36,806 nt of DNA from assembly GCA_002499945.1 (NCBI GenBank), contig DKYP01000105.1, forward strand, positions 1 to 36,806, written 5' to 3'. Positions within the stretch are counted from its first letter, which is position 1; each line of letters begins with the position of its first letter. Shown piece by piece: positions 22,939-31,412 of the stretch. Under the pieces are notes generated by a model. That model saw nothing but the letters and a program-made list of their open reading frames with translations, searched no databases and was not told where the DNA came from. Position numbers and translations under genes: made by a program. This stretch comes from Lachnoclostridium sp. UBA7097 (GTDB taxonomy: Bacteria; Bacillota; Clostridia; Lachnospirales; Lachnospiraceae).

Positions 22939-24627
22939 ATGATAAGGAGTATAAAAAAGATTATAGGATTTTTATGCAGTTTAGTATTTTGTACTGTTAT
23001 TGCTGTAGGTATGCCACAGATGGTAAGGGCAGCAGATGTCACTATTGATGAAACTAATTTTCCAGATAAAACATTTAGGAATTACGTGAGTAATCAATTT
23101 GATACAGATAGTAGTCATGGATTATCAGAAGAGGAAATTGCAAACATAACACATGTAATTGTTGGGGACGAAAATATAATCAATCTTAAAGGAATAGAGT
23201 ATTTTACTGCCTTGACATATTTGTATTGTTGTAACACCAATATAACAAGTTTGAATTTAGAAAACAATACTGCCTTGACAGAATTGTGGTGTGGTTACGC
23301 CAAGCTAACAAGCTTAGATTTAGAACGCAATACTGCCTTGAAAACATTGTATTGTCAATGCAACAGGCTAACAAGTTTGGATTTAAGAAGCAACACCACT
23401 TTAGACACATTGTATTGTCACGATAACCAACTAACAAACTTGGATTTAAGAAGCAATACTACCTTAAGAGTGTTGAATTGTTGCTCCAACAAGATAACAA
23501 ATTTGAATTTAGGAAACAACATCACTTTGGAATATTTGTATTGCCACAACAACCAATTGACAAATTTGGATTTAGGAAGCATTACTACTTTGGCAGAGTT
23601 GATGTGTTACAACAACAAACTTACAGAATTAAAATTAAATAGCCAAACATATGATAAATTGTCATTAAGTACAAATTCTTTACATGGTGACAGTGCAAAT
23701 TTATCTGATTTACAAAATGTAACCAAAACAACAAGCCTTAAAGTAACCGACATTACAAAACCTGCTACATATAAGGTGAATGGTAAAGATTTTACAATTA
23801 TTTATTCTGATACAGTAGTAATGCCAAGTGCTTCCCCATCAGCAGAACCAAATCCTTCACCGTCACCTGCACCAAGTGCTTCACCGTCACCTGCACCAAG
23901 CCTTTCACCGTCACCTGCACATATATTCATTGATTATGGTTATACCAGCCCTGTGACTGGTTCATCAATAATATATGGCAATGGCATAAATAAAAAAATA
24001 AACGGTACAAGGGCACTAACCCTTTATACGGACATACTTGCATCATACAAGTATACACTTAGCAGCAATGGCACGGTAAAGCCATCTGCTAGCAAGGTAA
24101 TTGTGGCAGTTACCAAAACTAATGTAAAACCAGAAGTAAATAGCAGGAATAAGGTTACAGATACTTCTACATCTAAGATAGCGAGGGCAAAAATCAAGAA
24201 TGGACAGATAACAGTTACAGCAGTTGGCAAAGAAGGCGGTCTTGTTTATTTATGGGTAATAGATACTGGCAGTAAGGGTGTTTCTGCAAGCTGCCCTATA
24301 GATGTAAAATTAGCACCTAAGAAACTTGAAGTGCAGAGTACATCAGGAACTAAGCTGACCAATACTAAGCTTCAGAATGGAACAACCCTTGATGTGCATA
24401 TAACAGGACTTGCAGGTTCAGTAAAGACAGAGGACTGTACATATACAGCAACAGTTGGTTCAAAATACCAGTCATATGTCCAGATTGTTCCAAAGGGTAC
24501 TACAGGCCAGGACTTTACAATAACAGCAAAAGGTCTTAAAAATAATAAAGATACTAAAGCCGCCATCACCTTTACTTGTGACCAGAATGGCAAGAAAGTT
24601 AAATTTTCTTTAACAATTACAAAGTAA
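22939..24627 (+). CDS. Secreted leucine-rich-repeat protein with Cys ladder, Pro-rich linker and Ig-like domains
   Basis: A 562-residue exported protein. The signal peptide is about residues 1-31 (cut after MVRA). A cap region (DETNFPDKTFRNYVSNQFD) leads into leucine-rich repeats of exactly 21 residues, six full and one partial, of the pattern LxxLxCxxNxLTxLDLxxNTT. Each repeat has a cysteine at the same place (LYC, LWC, LYC, LYC, LNC, LYC, LMC). A Pro/Ser-rich linker of PSPSPAPS type lies at about 297-329, followed by two Ig-like beta domains (from about 340) ending FSLTITK. There is no LPXTG, SLH or membrane anchor. Such proteins are usually involved in surface or host interactions. The gene is AT-rich and alone, between inverted repeat tails. 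Confidence 0.85.
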   Translation: MIRSIKKIIGFLCSLVFCTVIAVGMPQMVRAADVTIDETNFPDKTFRNYVSNQFDTDSSHGLSEEEIANITHVIVGDENIINLKGIEYFTALTYLYCCNTNITSLNLENNTALTELWCGYAKLTSLDLERNTALKTLYCQCNRLTSLDLRSNTTLDTLYCHDNQLTNLDLRSNTTLRVLNCCSNKITNLNLGNNITLEYLYCHNNQLTNLDLGSITTLAELMCYNNKLTELKLNSQTYDKLSLSTNSLHGDSANLSDLQNVTKTTSLKVTDITKPATYKVNGKDFTIIYSDTVVMPSASPSAEPNPSPSPAPSASPSPAPSLSPSPAHIFIDYGYTSPVTGSSIIYGNGINKKINGTRALTLYTDILASYKYTLSSNGTVKPSASKVIVAVTKTNVKPEVNSRNKVTDTSTSKIARAKIKNGQITVTAVGKEGGLVYLWVIDTGSKGVSASCPIDVKLAPKKLEVQSTSGTKLTNTKLQNGTTLDVHITGLAGSVKTEDCTYTATVGSKYQSYVQIVPKGTTGQDFTITAKGLKNNKDTKAAITFTCDQNGKKVKFSLTITK

Positions 24628-24650
24628 CTTACAGCAGACCACCAGATATA

Positions 24651-24867
24651 CCATTTAGCGTTAAAGGTGTTTAACTGCCAAAGAGTAAACCAGCTGGCAA
24701 ATTCCAAATGTGCTTCCTAAAGACAGCTGTTTAAATCCGCCGGCGTTTAAGCCCTGTATTAAATGCTTCAAAGATGTTTTTTCTTTGAAGCATAAGGGCT
24801 TTATGCGCCGTTGCGTGGTTTATCCAAGCGCAAGCGTGCTGTCTGTGGAAGCCATTGGAATTGCCAG
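24651..24867 (-). repeat. Structured palindromic repeat, copy E
   Basis: The core runs 24694-24867. The left tail CCATTTAGCGTTAAAGGTGT...GCCAAAGAGTAAACCAG mirrors 22767-22815. On the minus strand the CTTGGA loop is kept, but its closing pairs are weak in this copy. The central stem is AAGCCCT/AGGGCTT with an inner CTTCAAAG/CTTTGAAG hairpin, and the lower stem is GGCG/CGCC. The outer stem uses GTGCTTCC/GGAAGC and AGACAG/CTGTCT. The right end is 20 bp from the stop codon of the DnaK paralogue. Confidence 0.85.
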
Positions 24868-24887
24868 CCCATCCACCTGGCATCCCC

Positions 24888-26645
24888 TCACCCAATACCC
24901 GCCATTTCCACTGTTTTTTCCAATTTATCCCACGCCTGTCTTATTTCCCCCGCCTGTGCATATGTTATTTTCTCTGGTCTTGCCTTAACTATACGTTTCT
25001 TCAATTCAGATATATCCGCTTTAAGTGCAGAACGCATATTCCTGTCAAGCTTCTTTCCCATATCATGGTAAACCTGTTCTATTTTATACAAATAAGCTTC
25101 TGCATTATTCCTTATATCTATTGCCTCCCTGCGTGTTTCATCTTCTGATTCATACATCTTTGCTTCTCTTTCTGCCCTTGCAATTTCTTCCTCTGTAAGA
25201 TTTGAACTGGAAGTTATTGTAATCTGCTGCTGCCTGCCTGTTCCAAGGTCTTTTGCAGATACATTTACAATCCCGTTAGCATCAATATCAAAACTCACTT
25301 CTATCTGCGGCACTCCTGCAAGTGCCCTCTTTATCCCTGTAAGCCGGAAATTCCCCAGCAGTTTATTATCCCTTGTAAATTTCCGTTCACCCTGGAATAC
25401 TTTTATATCAACAGAAGTCTGGAAATTACCTGCCGTTGTAAATATCTGGCTCTGCCTTGTAGGAACCGGTGTATTCCTGTTTATAAGTTTTGTAGCAACA
25501 CCGCCTATTGTTTCTATTGAAAGCGAAAGTGGTGTAACATCCATAAGGATAATATCATTAGCCGCCCCCGCAACTATTTCATTGCCAAATTTGCCTCCCT
25601 GTATACATGCCCCTGCTGCAACACATTCATCAGGGTTTAAATTCCTGCATGGCTCTTTGCCTGTTATCCTTTTTACCATTGACTGTATGGCTGGAATCCT
25701 TGTAGAACCGCCTACAAGGATAACTTTGTCAAGCTCTGCCGCTGTTATGCCTGCCTGTCCAAGTGCATCAAACACAGGCTGTTCTGTACGTTTCACTAAA
25801 TCTTCTGACAGGCTTTCAAACACAGCCCTTGTTATATTTATATCCATATGCTTTGCACCACTCTTGCCATTCCATAAAAATGGCAGGGAAACATTTGTTT
25901 CTGTTAGTTGTGAAAGCTCTTTTTTAGCCTTTTCGGCTGCTTCACGTACACGCTGCATTGCTACAGCGTCTTTTTCAATTTTTATCTTTTCAGTATTCTT
26001 AAACTCCTTTACCAGGTATTGTACTATACGCTCATCAAAATCATCACCGCCAAGATGGTTATCACCTGATGTTGCCAGTACCTCTATAAGCTTGTCACCT
26101 ATTTCTATTACAGAAACATCAAATGTGCCGCCGCCAAGGTCATAGACAAGGATTTTCTGGCTTTCCCCATGGTCAAGTCCATATGCAAGCGCCGCTGATG
26201 TAGGTTCATTAATAATCCTTCTTACATTTAACCCGGCAATCCTTCCGGCATCCCTTGTAGCCTGCCTTTGTGCATCATTAAAATATGCAGGTACTGTAAT
26301 AACTGCATCTGTTACACTTTCCCCAAGATAATCTTCTGCATCTTTTTTCAGCTTTTGCAGTATAATAGCTGATATTTCCTGTGGTGAATATCTTTTGCCA
26401 TTAATATTTACATGGTAGTCATTGCCCATCTGCCTTTTAATAGAATATATGGTCCTGTCTGCATTAACTGCTGCCTGCCTTTTTGCCATGTCACCAACAA
26501 GCCGCCCGCCACTGTCAGTAAATGCAACTACAGACGGCGTTGTCCTGCTGCCTTCTGCACTTGTAATTATAACAGGGGTTCCGGCCTCTAAAACTGCCAC
26601 GCAGCTGTTAGTTGTGCCTAAATCTATTCCAATAACCTTTCCCAT
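24888..26645 (-). CDS. Hsp70/DnaK paralogue, solitary
   Basis: A 585-residue Hsp70 chaperone. The ATPase motifs are complete: GIDLGTTNSC at the N-terminus, VPAYFNDAQRQATRDAGRIA, LVYDLGGGTFDVSVIEIG, and VILVGGSTRIP. The substrate-binding domain (ETIGGVATKLINRNTPVP) and a helical lid follow, but the usual disordered C-terminal tail is lacking, so it is some 25-35 residues shorter than standard DnaK. It is not accompanied by hrcA, grpE or dnaJ, and no CIRCE operator was seen. It is therefore probably a second, specialised DnaK; its co-chaperones and clients are unknown. Repeat copy E abuts its 3' end. Confidence 0.88.
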   Translation of the reverse strand: MGKVIGIDLGTTNSCVAVLEAGTPVIITSAEGSRTTPSVVAFTDSGGRLVGDMAKRQAAVNADRTIYSIKRQMGNDYHVNINGKRYSPQEISAIILQKLKKDAEDYLGESVTDAVITVPAYFNDAQRQATRDAGRIAGLNVRRIINEPTSAALAYGLDHGESQKILVYDLGGGTFDVSVIEIGDKLIEVLATSGDNHLGGDDFDERIVQYLVKEFKNTEKIKIEKDAVAMQRVREAAEKAKKELSQLTETNVSLPFLWNGKSGAKHMDINITRAVFESLSEDLVKRTEQPVFDALGQAGITAAELDKVILVGGSTRIPAIQSMVKRITGKEPCRNLNPDECVAAGACIQGGKFGNEIVAGAANDIILMDVTPLSLSIETIGGVATKLINRNTPVPTRQSQIFTTAGNFQTSVDIKVFQGERKFTRDNKLLGNFRLTGIKRALAGVPQIEVSFDIDANGIVNVSAKDLGTGRQQQITITSSSNLTEEEIARAEREAKMYESEDETRREAIDIRNNAEAYLYKIEQVYHDMGKKLDRNMRSALKADISELKKRIVKARPEKITYAQAGEIRQAWDKLEKTVEMAGIG

Positions 26646-26796
26646 ACTTTATTCCCCGTTCCACATAATTTTAATAATTATACCAAAATGAAGCCAGACT
26701 GTTTTAATTATAGCCTGACTTAATTATTTTATATCCATATAAATGATTTGTATATAAAATATATGTAAACTATTATAAATTTTTTGCACTGCAAAA

Positions 26797-26855
26797 CCTG
26801 TATATGGCACAGGTACAGGCAGTATTCCATGCCAGCAAAACATCAGGATACTGCC
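26797..26855 (-). terminator. Terminator hairpins after spo0A
   Basis: On the minus strand GGCAGTATCC (26846-26855) pairs with GGAATACTGCC (26818-26828), then CCTGTA (26814-26819) pairs with TACAGG (26797-26802) followed by TTTT. The last hairpin with its T-run is a plausible intrinsic terminator. The remaining gap to 26646 is AT-rich and carries a TATAAT-like -10 for the dnaK paralogue with no clear -35. Confidence 0.6.
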
Positions 26856-26866
26856 CATACTGCATT

Positions 26867-27718
26867 TTATGATGCTGGGACCTGCCTGTATTCAAGACGC
26901 AGTTTATCAGTTAAAAGTGCCATAAATTCTGAATTAGTAGGTTTGCCCCTTCCGGCACATATTGTATTTCCAAATACTTCCTCTAAAGTTTCCAGATTCC
27001 CTCTTCTCCACGCAACTTCTATTGCATGGCGTATTGTACGCTCCACGCTGCTTGATGTAGTTTTATACTTCTTAGCTATAGCAGGGTACAAAAATTTTGT
27101 AATATAATGAAGCATATTCCTGTCATAAAATGCCATAATAATCCCTTCACGTATATACTGGTATCCCTTTATATGTGCAGGAATGCCTATTTCCAAAAGT
27201 ATATTAGTAATATCCATTTCAAGGTCTCCTGAATATGTATATCCTTTTTTAGCAATATTTTTCTTATCAGGTTCTTTTATGTCAGTTTCCGCAGTTACAG
27301 GATAATCCTCTGTTTTTACAGAAGACGCCATACTATACTTATTTTCAACCATCTGGTACATACGCTTAATCAGCATCTGTCCCGATACTGGTTTCATCAT
27401 ATAGTAATCAGCTCCGCTCTGTATTGCTTGTTCTACTAAATTCTCTGTACGTAAAGCTGTTTCTACAATAAATATAGGCTTGTTCTTCTGATTGCTGTTG
27501 TTTACCTCCTCAAGTATTCCAATACCATCAACGCCAGGAAGAATCATGTCCATAACCACAACATCTATCTTCTTTTGTTTAATTGTTTCAAGTGCCTTAC
27601 TCCCATCGCCTGTTGAGAGAACCACCTTCATCCCCATGCCTTCCATAATTTTCTTTTTGCTTTCACGGTCTTGTACATTACTATCTGCTATCACAACATG
27701 CAAATCAATATTTTCCAT
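26867..27718 (-). CDS. spo0A: Sporulation master regulator Spo0A
   Basis: A 283-residue Spo0A, the phosphorylated response regulator that commits cells to sporulation. The receiver domain has the acidic D12, the phosphoacceptor D57 (in VVVMDMILPGVDGIG), T87 and K109. After a variable linker the Spo0A-specific DNA-binding domain (about 165-283) contains the near-invariant SSVERTIRHAIEVAWRRG recognition segment. AGAGGA precedes the ATG. It is not next to spoIVB as in most Bacilli and Clostridia; a two-component response regulator gene lies upstream. Two 0A-box-like sequences are found upstream. Confidence 0.97.
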   Translation of the reverse strand: MENIDLHVVIADSNVQDRESKKKIMEGMGMKVVLSTGDGSKALETIKQKKIDVVVMDMILPGVDGIGILEEVNNSNQKNKPIFIVETALRTENLVEQAIQSGADYYMMKPVSGQMLIKRMYQMVENKYSMASSVKTEDYPVTAETDIKEPDKKNIAKKGYTYSGDLEMDITNILLEIGIPAHIKGYQYIREGIIMAFYDRNMLHYITKFLYPAIAKKYKTTSSSVERTIRHAIEVAWRRGNLETLEEVFGNTICAGRGKPTNSEFMALLTDKLRLEYRQVPAS

Positions 27719-27882
27719 TTTTTCCTCTCTTTCTGCCTTTTTCTATGGCTTTTCAGATATAACTTTCAATTTATATTACATTTCTACATTATAAACATAT
27801 ACCCTGGCTAAAAAACACCATTTATATCATACGAGCCACTAATATAGTGAATTGCAGTTGAATTTATAAAATTTTTTTGTTA

Positions 27883-27953
27883 TTTTGTTGAAAACACTAA
27901 ATTTTGATGCTTTGCTGTTTTATGTATAAAATGTTTGTATTATTTTGTCGAAA
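27883..27953 (-). promoter_or_regulatory. Two candidate 0A boxes upstream of spo0A
   Basis: TTTTGTTGAAA (27883-27893) and TTTTGTCGAAA (27943-27953) resemble the Spo0A-binding consensus around TGTCGAA, and are exactly 60 bp apart. The second overlaps the last codons of the response regulator gene. They are about 165 and 225 bp upstream of the spo0A ATG. Autoregulation by Spo0A-P is inferred, not shown. Confidence 0.5.
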
Positions 27954-28740
27954 GATATCTGTCAAGCAACGCTGCCCTGTTTTCAGCCCAGCTGTATTCC
28001 ATCATATACTCCCCAATATACCTGTCTGCCACATTTTTATTGCCATCAAGCATCTTGTATAAGTCACATTCAAACTTGCTTGTATCAAGGCTTCTTACAC
28101 CTCTTGCTGTTATAAGCAGGTCTCCAATGCCATTATCATCCAGTTCTTTCTGTAAAGTTTTACAAATTTTGCAGCAAAGGTTCTGTGTTGAAACATCATT
28201 CGGCCTGTCCTCCCATAAAGTGCCAATAATCTGGTCTGTTGTAACTGTCCCGCCCTGCCTGTCAACAAGCATTGCAAGAAGTTCTTTGGCTTTTCCGCTT
28301 TTAAACATTACTGGCCTTTCATCAACAAATAAATCAAAATAACCAAATGTCCTTGCAACAATTTTTTTCTTGTTTCTTTTTGATAAAAGCCTTGCTGTTT
28401 CAACTGCGTACTTTAAGCTATCTGTAGAATATGGCTTTAATATATATCCTGCCGCACCACGCTTTATGGCTTCCATTGCATATCTTTCATCAGCTGTTAT
28501 AAATATAATCATAATATTTGAATTTTTATCCCTGATTTTTGAACCAAGTTCCAGCCCGTCCATTCCATCACCTAGCCTTATATCAATAAATGCCAGGTCA
28601 ATATTCCTGATTCTGTCATACTCCAGCACATCACTCCAATTATAAAATACGCCTTCGATATCAATATCTTCTATTTCTTCTGCCTGACATTTAAATGTTT
28701 CTACTGCTGTTTTCTCATCATCAACAATTATAGTTTTCAT
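27940..28740 (-). CDS. Response regulator with SARP/OmpR-like winged-helix output
   Basis: A 266-residue response regulator. The receiver domain has D7-D8, the phosphoacceptor D53 (LAFIDIRLGDGMDG), T in FITADE and K in LKPYS, all intact. The output region begins near 130 (ARTFGYFDLFVDERPV) and looks like the winged helix plus the start of a bacterial transcriptional activator domain, as in SARP-type regulators, rather than LytTR. It follows the kinase gene by 15 bp and precedes spo0A by 221 bp without an obvious terminator. Target genes are unknown. Confidence 0.85.
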   Translation of the reverse strand: MKTIIVDDEKTAVETFKCQAEEIEDIDIEGVFYNWSDVLEYDRIRNIDLAFIDIRLGDGMDGLELGSKIRDKNSNIMIIFITADERYAMEAIKRGAAGYILKPYSTDSLKYAVETARLLSKRNKKKIVARTFGYFDLFVDERPVMFKSGKAKELLAMLVDRQGGTVTTDQIIGTLWEDRPNDVSTQNLCCKICKTLQKELDDNGIGDLLITARGVRSLDTSKFECDLYKMLDGNKNVADRYIGEYMMEYSWAENRAALLDRYLSTK

Positions 28741-28755
28741 GCCTGCCCCTCCAAT

Positions 28756-29355
28756 CTACGCCGGGATTTTTATTACTGCCTTTGTCCCTTCACCTTGTAC
28801 ACTTTCAATTAAAAGACTGCCTCCTGTCATGTTTTCTATGCGCAATGCAAGGGCAGCAAGGTTTCCAATGCCATTGTTACTGCTCTCTGGATACCTGCCG
28901 TTATACTCTTTTATGCCAGCACCATTATCACATACTTCCACATAGTGGTATAAACTATCCATGTATGTATTTACCTGTAATTTCCCGCCACCTTTCCTTG
29001 CCAGTATTCCATGATGTATGGCATTTTCAACCAAAAAAATAACGCTCATAGACGGGAGCGTAAAATCTGTATCTTCTAAATTGTATTCTGCATGGACATT
29101 TGAAAACCTTGCCTGCTCCAAATTAATGTAAGATTTCATATACCGCATCTCTTCACTCAAAAATACCATTTCAAATCCATAAACAGCCCTGATGCGGTAA
29201 CGCATATAAGCAGCAATATCATCAATAAGGCCGCACGTACCAGGATTACCTTTAATAACTGAATATTTCAATGTATTTAATGCATTAAATATAAAATGGC
29301 AGTTAATAAGACCTGCCAAATCCGTGGAACCTCCACATATTTCTGTATTATCCAT
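28756..29355 (-). CDS. Minimal soluble LytS/YesM-type histidine kinase
   Basis: A 199-residue histidine kinase without any membrane helix or sensor domain. The phospho-acceptor motif is CHFIFNALNTLKY with H20. The HATPase region has VENAIHHGI (N box), DNGAGI (G1) and NNGIGNLAA (G2). In usual LytS/YesM kinases these parts follow a membrane sensor. Here the protein starts 19 residues before the histidine, so a partner protein or ligand must supply the input. The ATG at 29355 is chosen because GGGGG lies 5 bp upstream. It is co-directional with the response regulator, 15 bp away. Confidence 0.85.
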   Translation of the reverse strand: MDNTEICGGSTDLAGLINCHFIFNALNTLKYSVIKGNPGTCGLIDDIAAYMRYRIRAVYGFEMVFLSEEMRYMKSYINLEQARFSNVHAEYNLEDTDFTLPSMSVIFLVENAIHHGILARKGGGKLQVNTYMDSLYHYVEVCDNGAGIKEYNGRYPESSNNGIGNLAALALRIENMTGGSLLIESVQGEGTKAVIKIPA

Positions 29356-29403
29356 ATTTACCCCCATTTCTACATCTATTATTTTATTTGTTCTGTATTA
29401 TTA

Positions 29404-29432
29404 ATACTATATCTTTTATATTACATTGTCAA
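29404..29432 (-). promoter_or_regulatory. Promoter of the kinase-regulator pair
   Basis: On the minus strand TTGACA (29427-29432), 17 bp, TAGTAT (29404-29409): a near-consensus SigA promoter. The 318-bp gap 29356-29673 also holds the divergent hydE promoter. Confidence 0.65.
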
Positions 29433-29568
29433 TTACCTTTTGTGCTTGCATTTATACAAATTTCATTATAAAACTTCTCATTGCGCTATCATTGCCATAT
29501 ACAACCTTTCATTTTTCTCTAAATTCCTTCAGTAAAGTGTCTTAAACGACATAATTTATAATATTTGC

Positions 29569-29597
29569 TTGCCGGTTATTATTAATTGCAGTATAAT
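29569..29597 (+). promoter_or_regulatory. Promoter of hydE
   Basis: TTGCCG (29569-29574), 17 bp, TATAAT (29592-29597). An imperfect palindrome TGTCTTAAACGACA lies upstream at about 29537-29550 and could bind a regulator. Confidence 0.6.
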
Positions 29598-29673
29598 ACC
29601 AGGTAATAGATACAGGACAAAAATATCCAATATGAACAATAGGCGCAAATATTAAATACAGGATGTGGACAAT

Positions 29674-30768
29674 ATGGGAATATGTATGACAGGGCTTGTG
29701 GATAAGCTTGCAGCGGACAATACACTGCCAGACTATGAAATGGCAGAACTTTTAAAATACAGGACTACAGAAACTACTAATTACATTTTCAAGAAAGCAC
29801 TTGAAACAAAGCAAAAATACTATGGCAATGAAATATTTATACGTGGTACAATCGAAATAAGCAATTACTGCCGAAATAATTGTTATTACTGCGGGCTGCA
29901 AAGAAACAATAAGTTTATTACAAGGTTCAGGCTTGATGAAAATGATATCCTGGAATACTGTAGTAATGGATACAATAAGGGCATAAGGACTTTTGTGCTT
30001 ATGGGCGGTGATGATTATTACTTTACTGGCGGCAAAATTGCAGAAATTATATCAATGATAAAGTCGCTTTATCCTGAATGTGCAATAGAATTATGTCTTG
30101 GTGAAAGACAGTCATCTGTATACAGGCAGTGGTTTGAAGCTGGTGCTACAAGATATATTTTATGGCATGAAACTGCCAATGAAACCCATTTTAAAAAGGT
30201 GCATCCCCCTGATATGTCCCTCCTTAAAAGGAAGCAGGCGTTGTGGGAGCTTAAAGAAATGGGATACCAGGTTGGGACCGGCTTTATGACAGGTACTCCT
30301 TTCCAGGGTGTTGCAGATGTTGTGGAAGACCTTAAATTCCTAAAAGCACTTGACCCGCAGATTGTACATATTTCCCCGTTCCTGCCTACAGAACATACAC
30401 GTTTTGAAAAAGAACGCAGCGGAAATGGTGATATGACCCTCTATCTTATGGCTATTGTAAGGCTGATGCTTCCATATGTCCTTCTGACAGCAGACCCTTC
30501 CCTTGAAAATGTTATGCCTGATGCAAGGAAGAAATCATTTGATGCCGGGGTAAATGAAGTATTTGCAAGCCTTGCAACGGATGAAGTCAAAGGCTATTTT
30601 AATGTGTATAATAAACGGTATACACTGAAAAATTGCAGTGGTGATGATGTATCCCGTATTGCTGCCAAAATAGAAGAAAGCGGGAACACTGCCGCAGTTT
30701 CAAAAGGGGATTATATTTACCCGCCAAAGAAAGAGAAAATATATGGACAGTTCCATCATATTATGTGA
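29674..30768 (+). CDS. hydE: [FeFe]-hydrogenase H-cluster maturase HydE (radical SAM)
   Basis: A 364-residue radical SAM enzyme required to assemble the H-cluster of [FeFe] hydrogenase. The cluster motif CRNNCYYC (C66, C70, C73) and the following GLQRNNK are typical of HydE, as are VLMGGDDYYFTG and TGFMTGTPFQG. The fold is a TIM barrel and the length is normal. The ATG at 29674 is preferred since AGGA lies 10 bp upstream, while the GTG at 29665 is too close. hydF and hydG are not in the window. The 3' end overlaps the next gene by 26 bp. Confidence 0.92.
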   Translation: MGICMTGLVDKLAADNTLPDYEMAELLKYRTTETTNYIFKKALETKQKYYGNEIFIRGTIEISNYCRNNCYYCGLQRNNKFITRFRLDENDILEYCSNGYNKGIRTFVLMGGDDYYFTGGKIAEIISMIKSLYPECAIELCLGERQSSVYRQWFEAGATRYILWHETANETHFKKVHPPDMSLLKRKQALWELKEMGYQVGTGFMTGTPFQGVADVVEDLKFLKALDPQIVHISPFLPTEHTRFEKERSGNGDMTLYLMAIVRLMLPYVLLTADPSLENVMPDARKKSFDAGVNEVFASLATDEVKGYFNVYNKRYTLKNCSGDDVSRIAAKIEESGNTAAVSKGDYIYPPKKEKIYGQFHHIM

Positions 30769-31387
30769 CCATGATTTATTATGGGACACTGAATTAAAGA
30801 AAGAACTAACAAATGAAAATATATTTATAGGACATGCAGACAGTATTGAAGATATATTCCCATTTATTACTATTGGCATTATAGTATGCTCTTTTGATGA
30901 ATTTTATAATTTCATTGAATGTAAAAGCAGCCTGGATATGCACCATGCAGGGAGTAAAACCTCAATACTTGCAATAGCTGATGATTATTCTGCAAGTGAT
31001 GAACTTACTGCATTAAGCCTTGGATGCTTTGACTACCAATTAAGGACAGTACCAGTCCAGATAATTGCACAGAGGATACGGAACAGGATTGCCGATATAT
31101 CACTGGATAAAAAGATATATTACGATAAAGATACAAAAGATATTTATACAGACGGCTGCCTTATAAACCTTACAAGGCGTGAAAGGGATGTGCTGGATAT
31201 ACTTTTATGCAACAAAGGACTGCCTGTAGCCAAAGAAATTATACTTAAAGAAGTGTGGGGGAAAGGGTTTAGCGGCAGCATACGTGTTATTGATACAGTA
31301 ATTAAGCAGCTCCGACAGAAACTTGCAGGATACAATATACAGATAATTACATACTATGGCAGGGGGATATCCATAGAAATACAATAA
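30743..31387 (+). CDS. OmpR-type winged-helix regulator with degenerate receiver
   Basis: A 214-residue protein. The N-terminal half folds like a receiver but lacks the key residues: S50 replaces the phosphoacceptor aspartate (IIVCSFDEF), A replaces the Thr/Ser switch (ILAIADD), and R replaces the lysine. The C-terminal half is an OmpR/PhoB winged helix (LTRRERDVLDILLCNKG ... VWGKGF ... VIDTVIKQLRQKL). Its start lies within hydE, so it is probably translated in coupling with the maturase. It may regulate hydrogenase genes without phosphorylation; this is inferred from position only. Confidence 0.85.
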   Translation: MDSSIILCDHDLLWDTELKKELTNENIFIGHADSIEDIFPFITIGIIVCSFDEFYNFIECKSSLDMHHAGSKTSILAIADDYSASDELTALSLGCFDYQLRTVPVQIIAQRIRNRIADISLDKKIYYDKDTKDIYTDGCLINLTRRERDVLDILLCNKGLPVAKEIILKEVWGKGFSGSIRVIDTVIKQLRQKLAGYNIQIITYYGRGISIEIQ

Positions 31388-31388
31388 A

Positions 31389-31411
31389 ACGGGCAGGAAA
31401 CCTGCCCTGTT
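31389..31411. terminator. Bidirectional terminator between the regulator and tetR
   Basis: GGGCAGG (31391-31397), loop AAA, CCTGCCC (31401-31407). On the minus strand it is followed by GTTTTATTG, a usable T-rich tail; on the plus strand the tail is weaker. It lies between converging stop codons. Confidence 0.75.
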
Positions 31412-31412
31412 C

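Noticed and set aside
24888..26645. CIRCE operator ahead of the DnaK paralogue
   Set aside because: No TTAGCACTC-N9-GAGTGCTAA type sequence occurs upstream; only short AGCC-GACT direct repeats and a TATAAT-like element.
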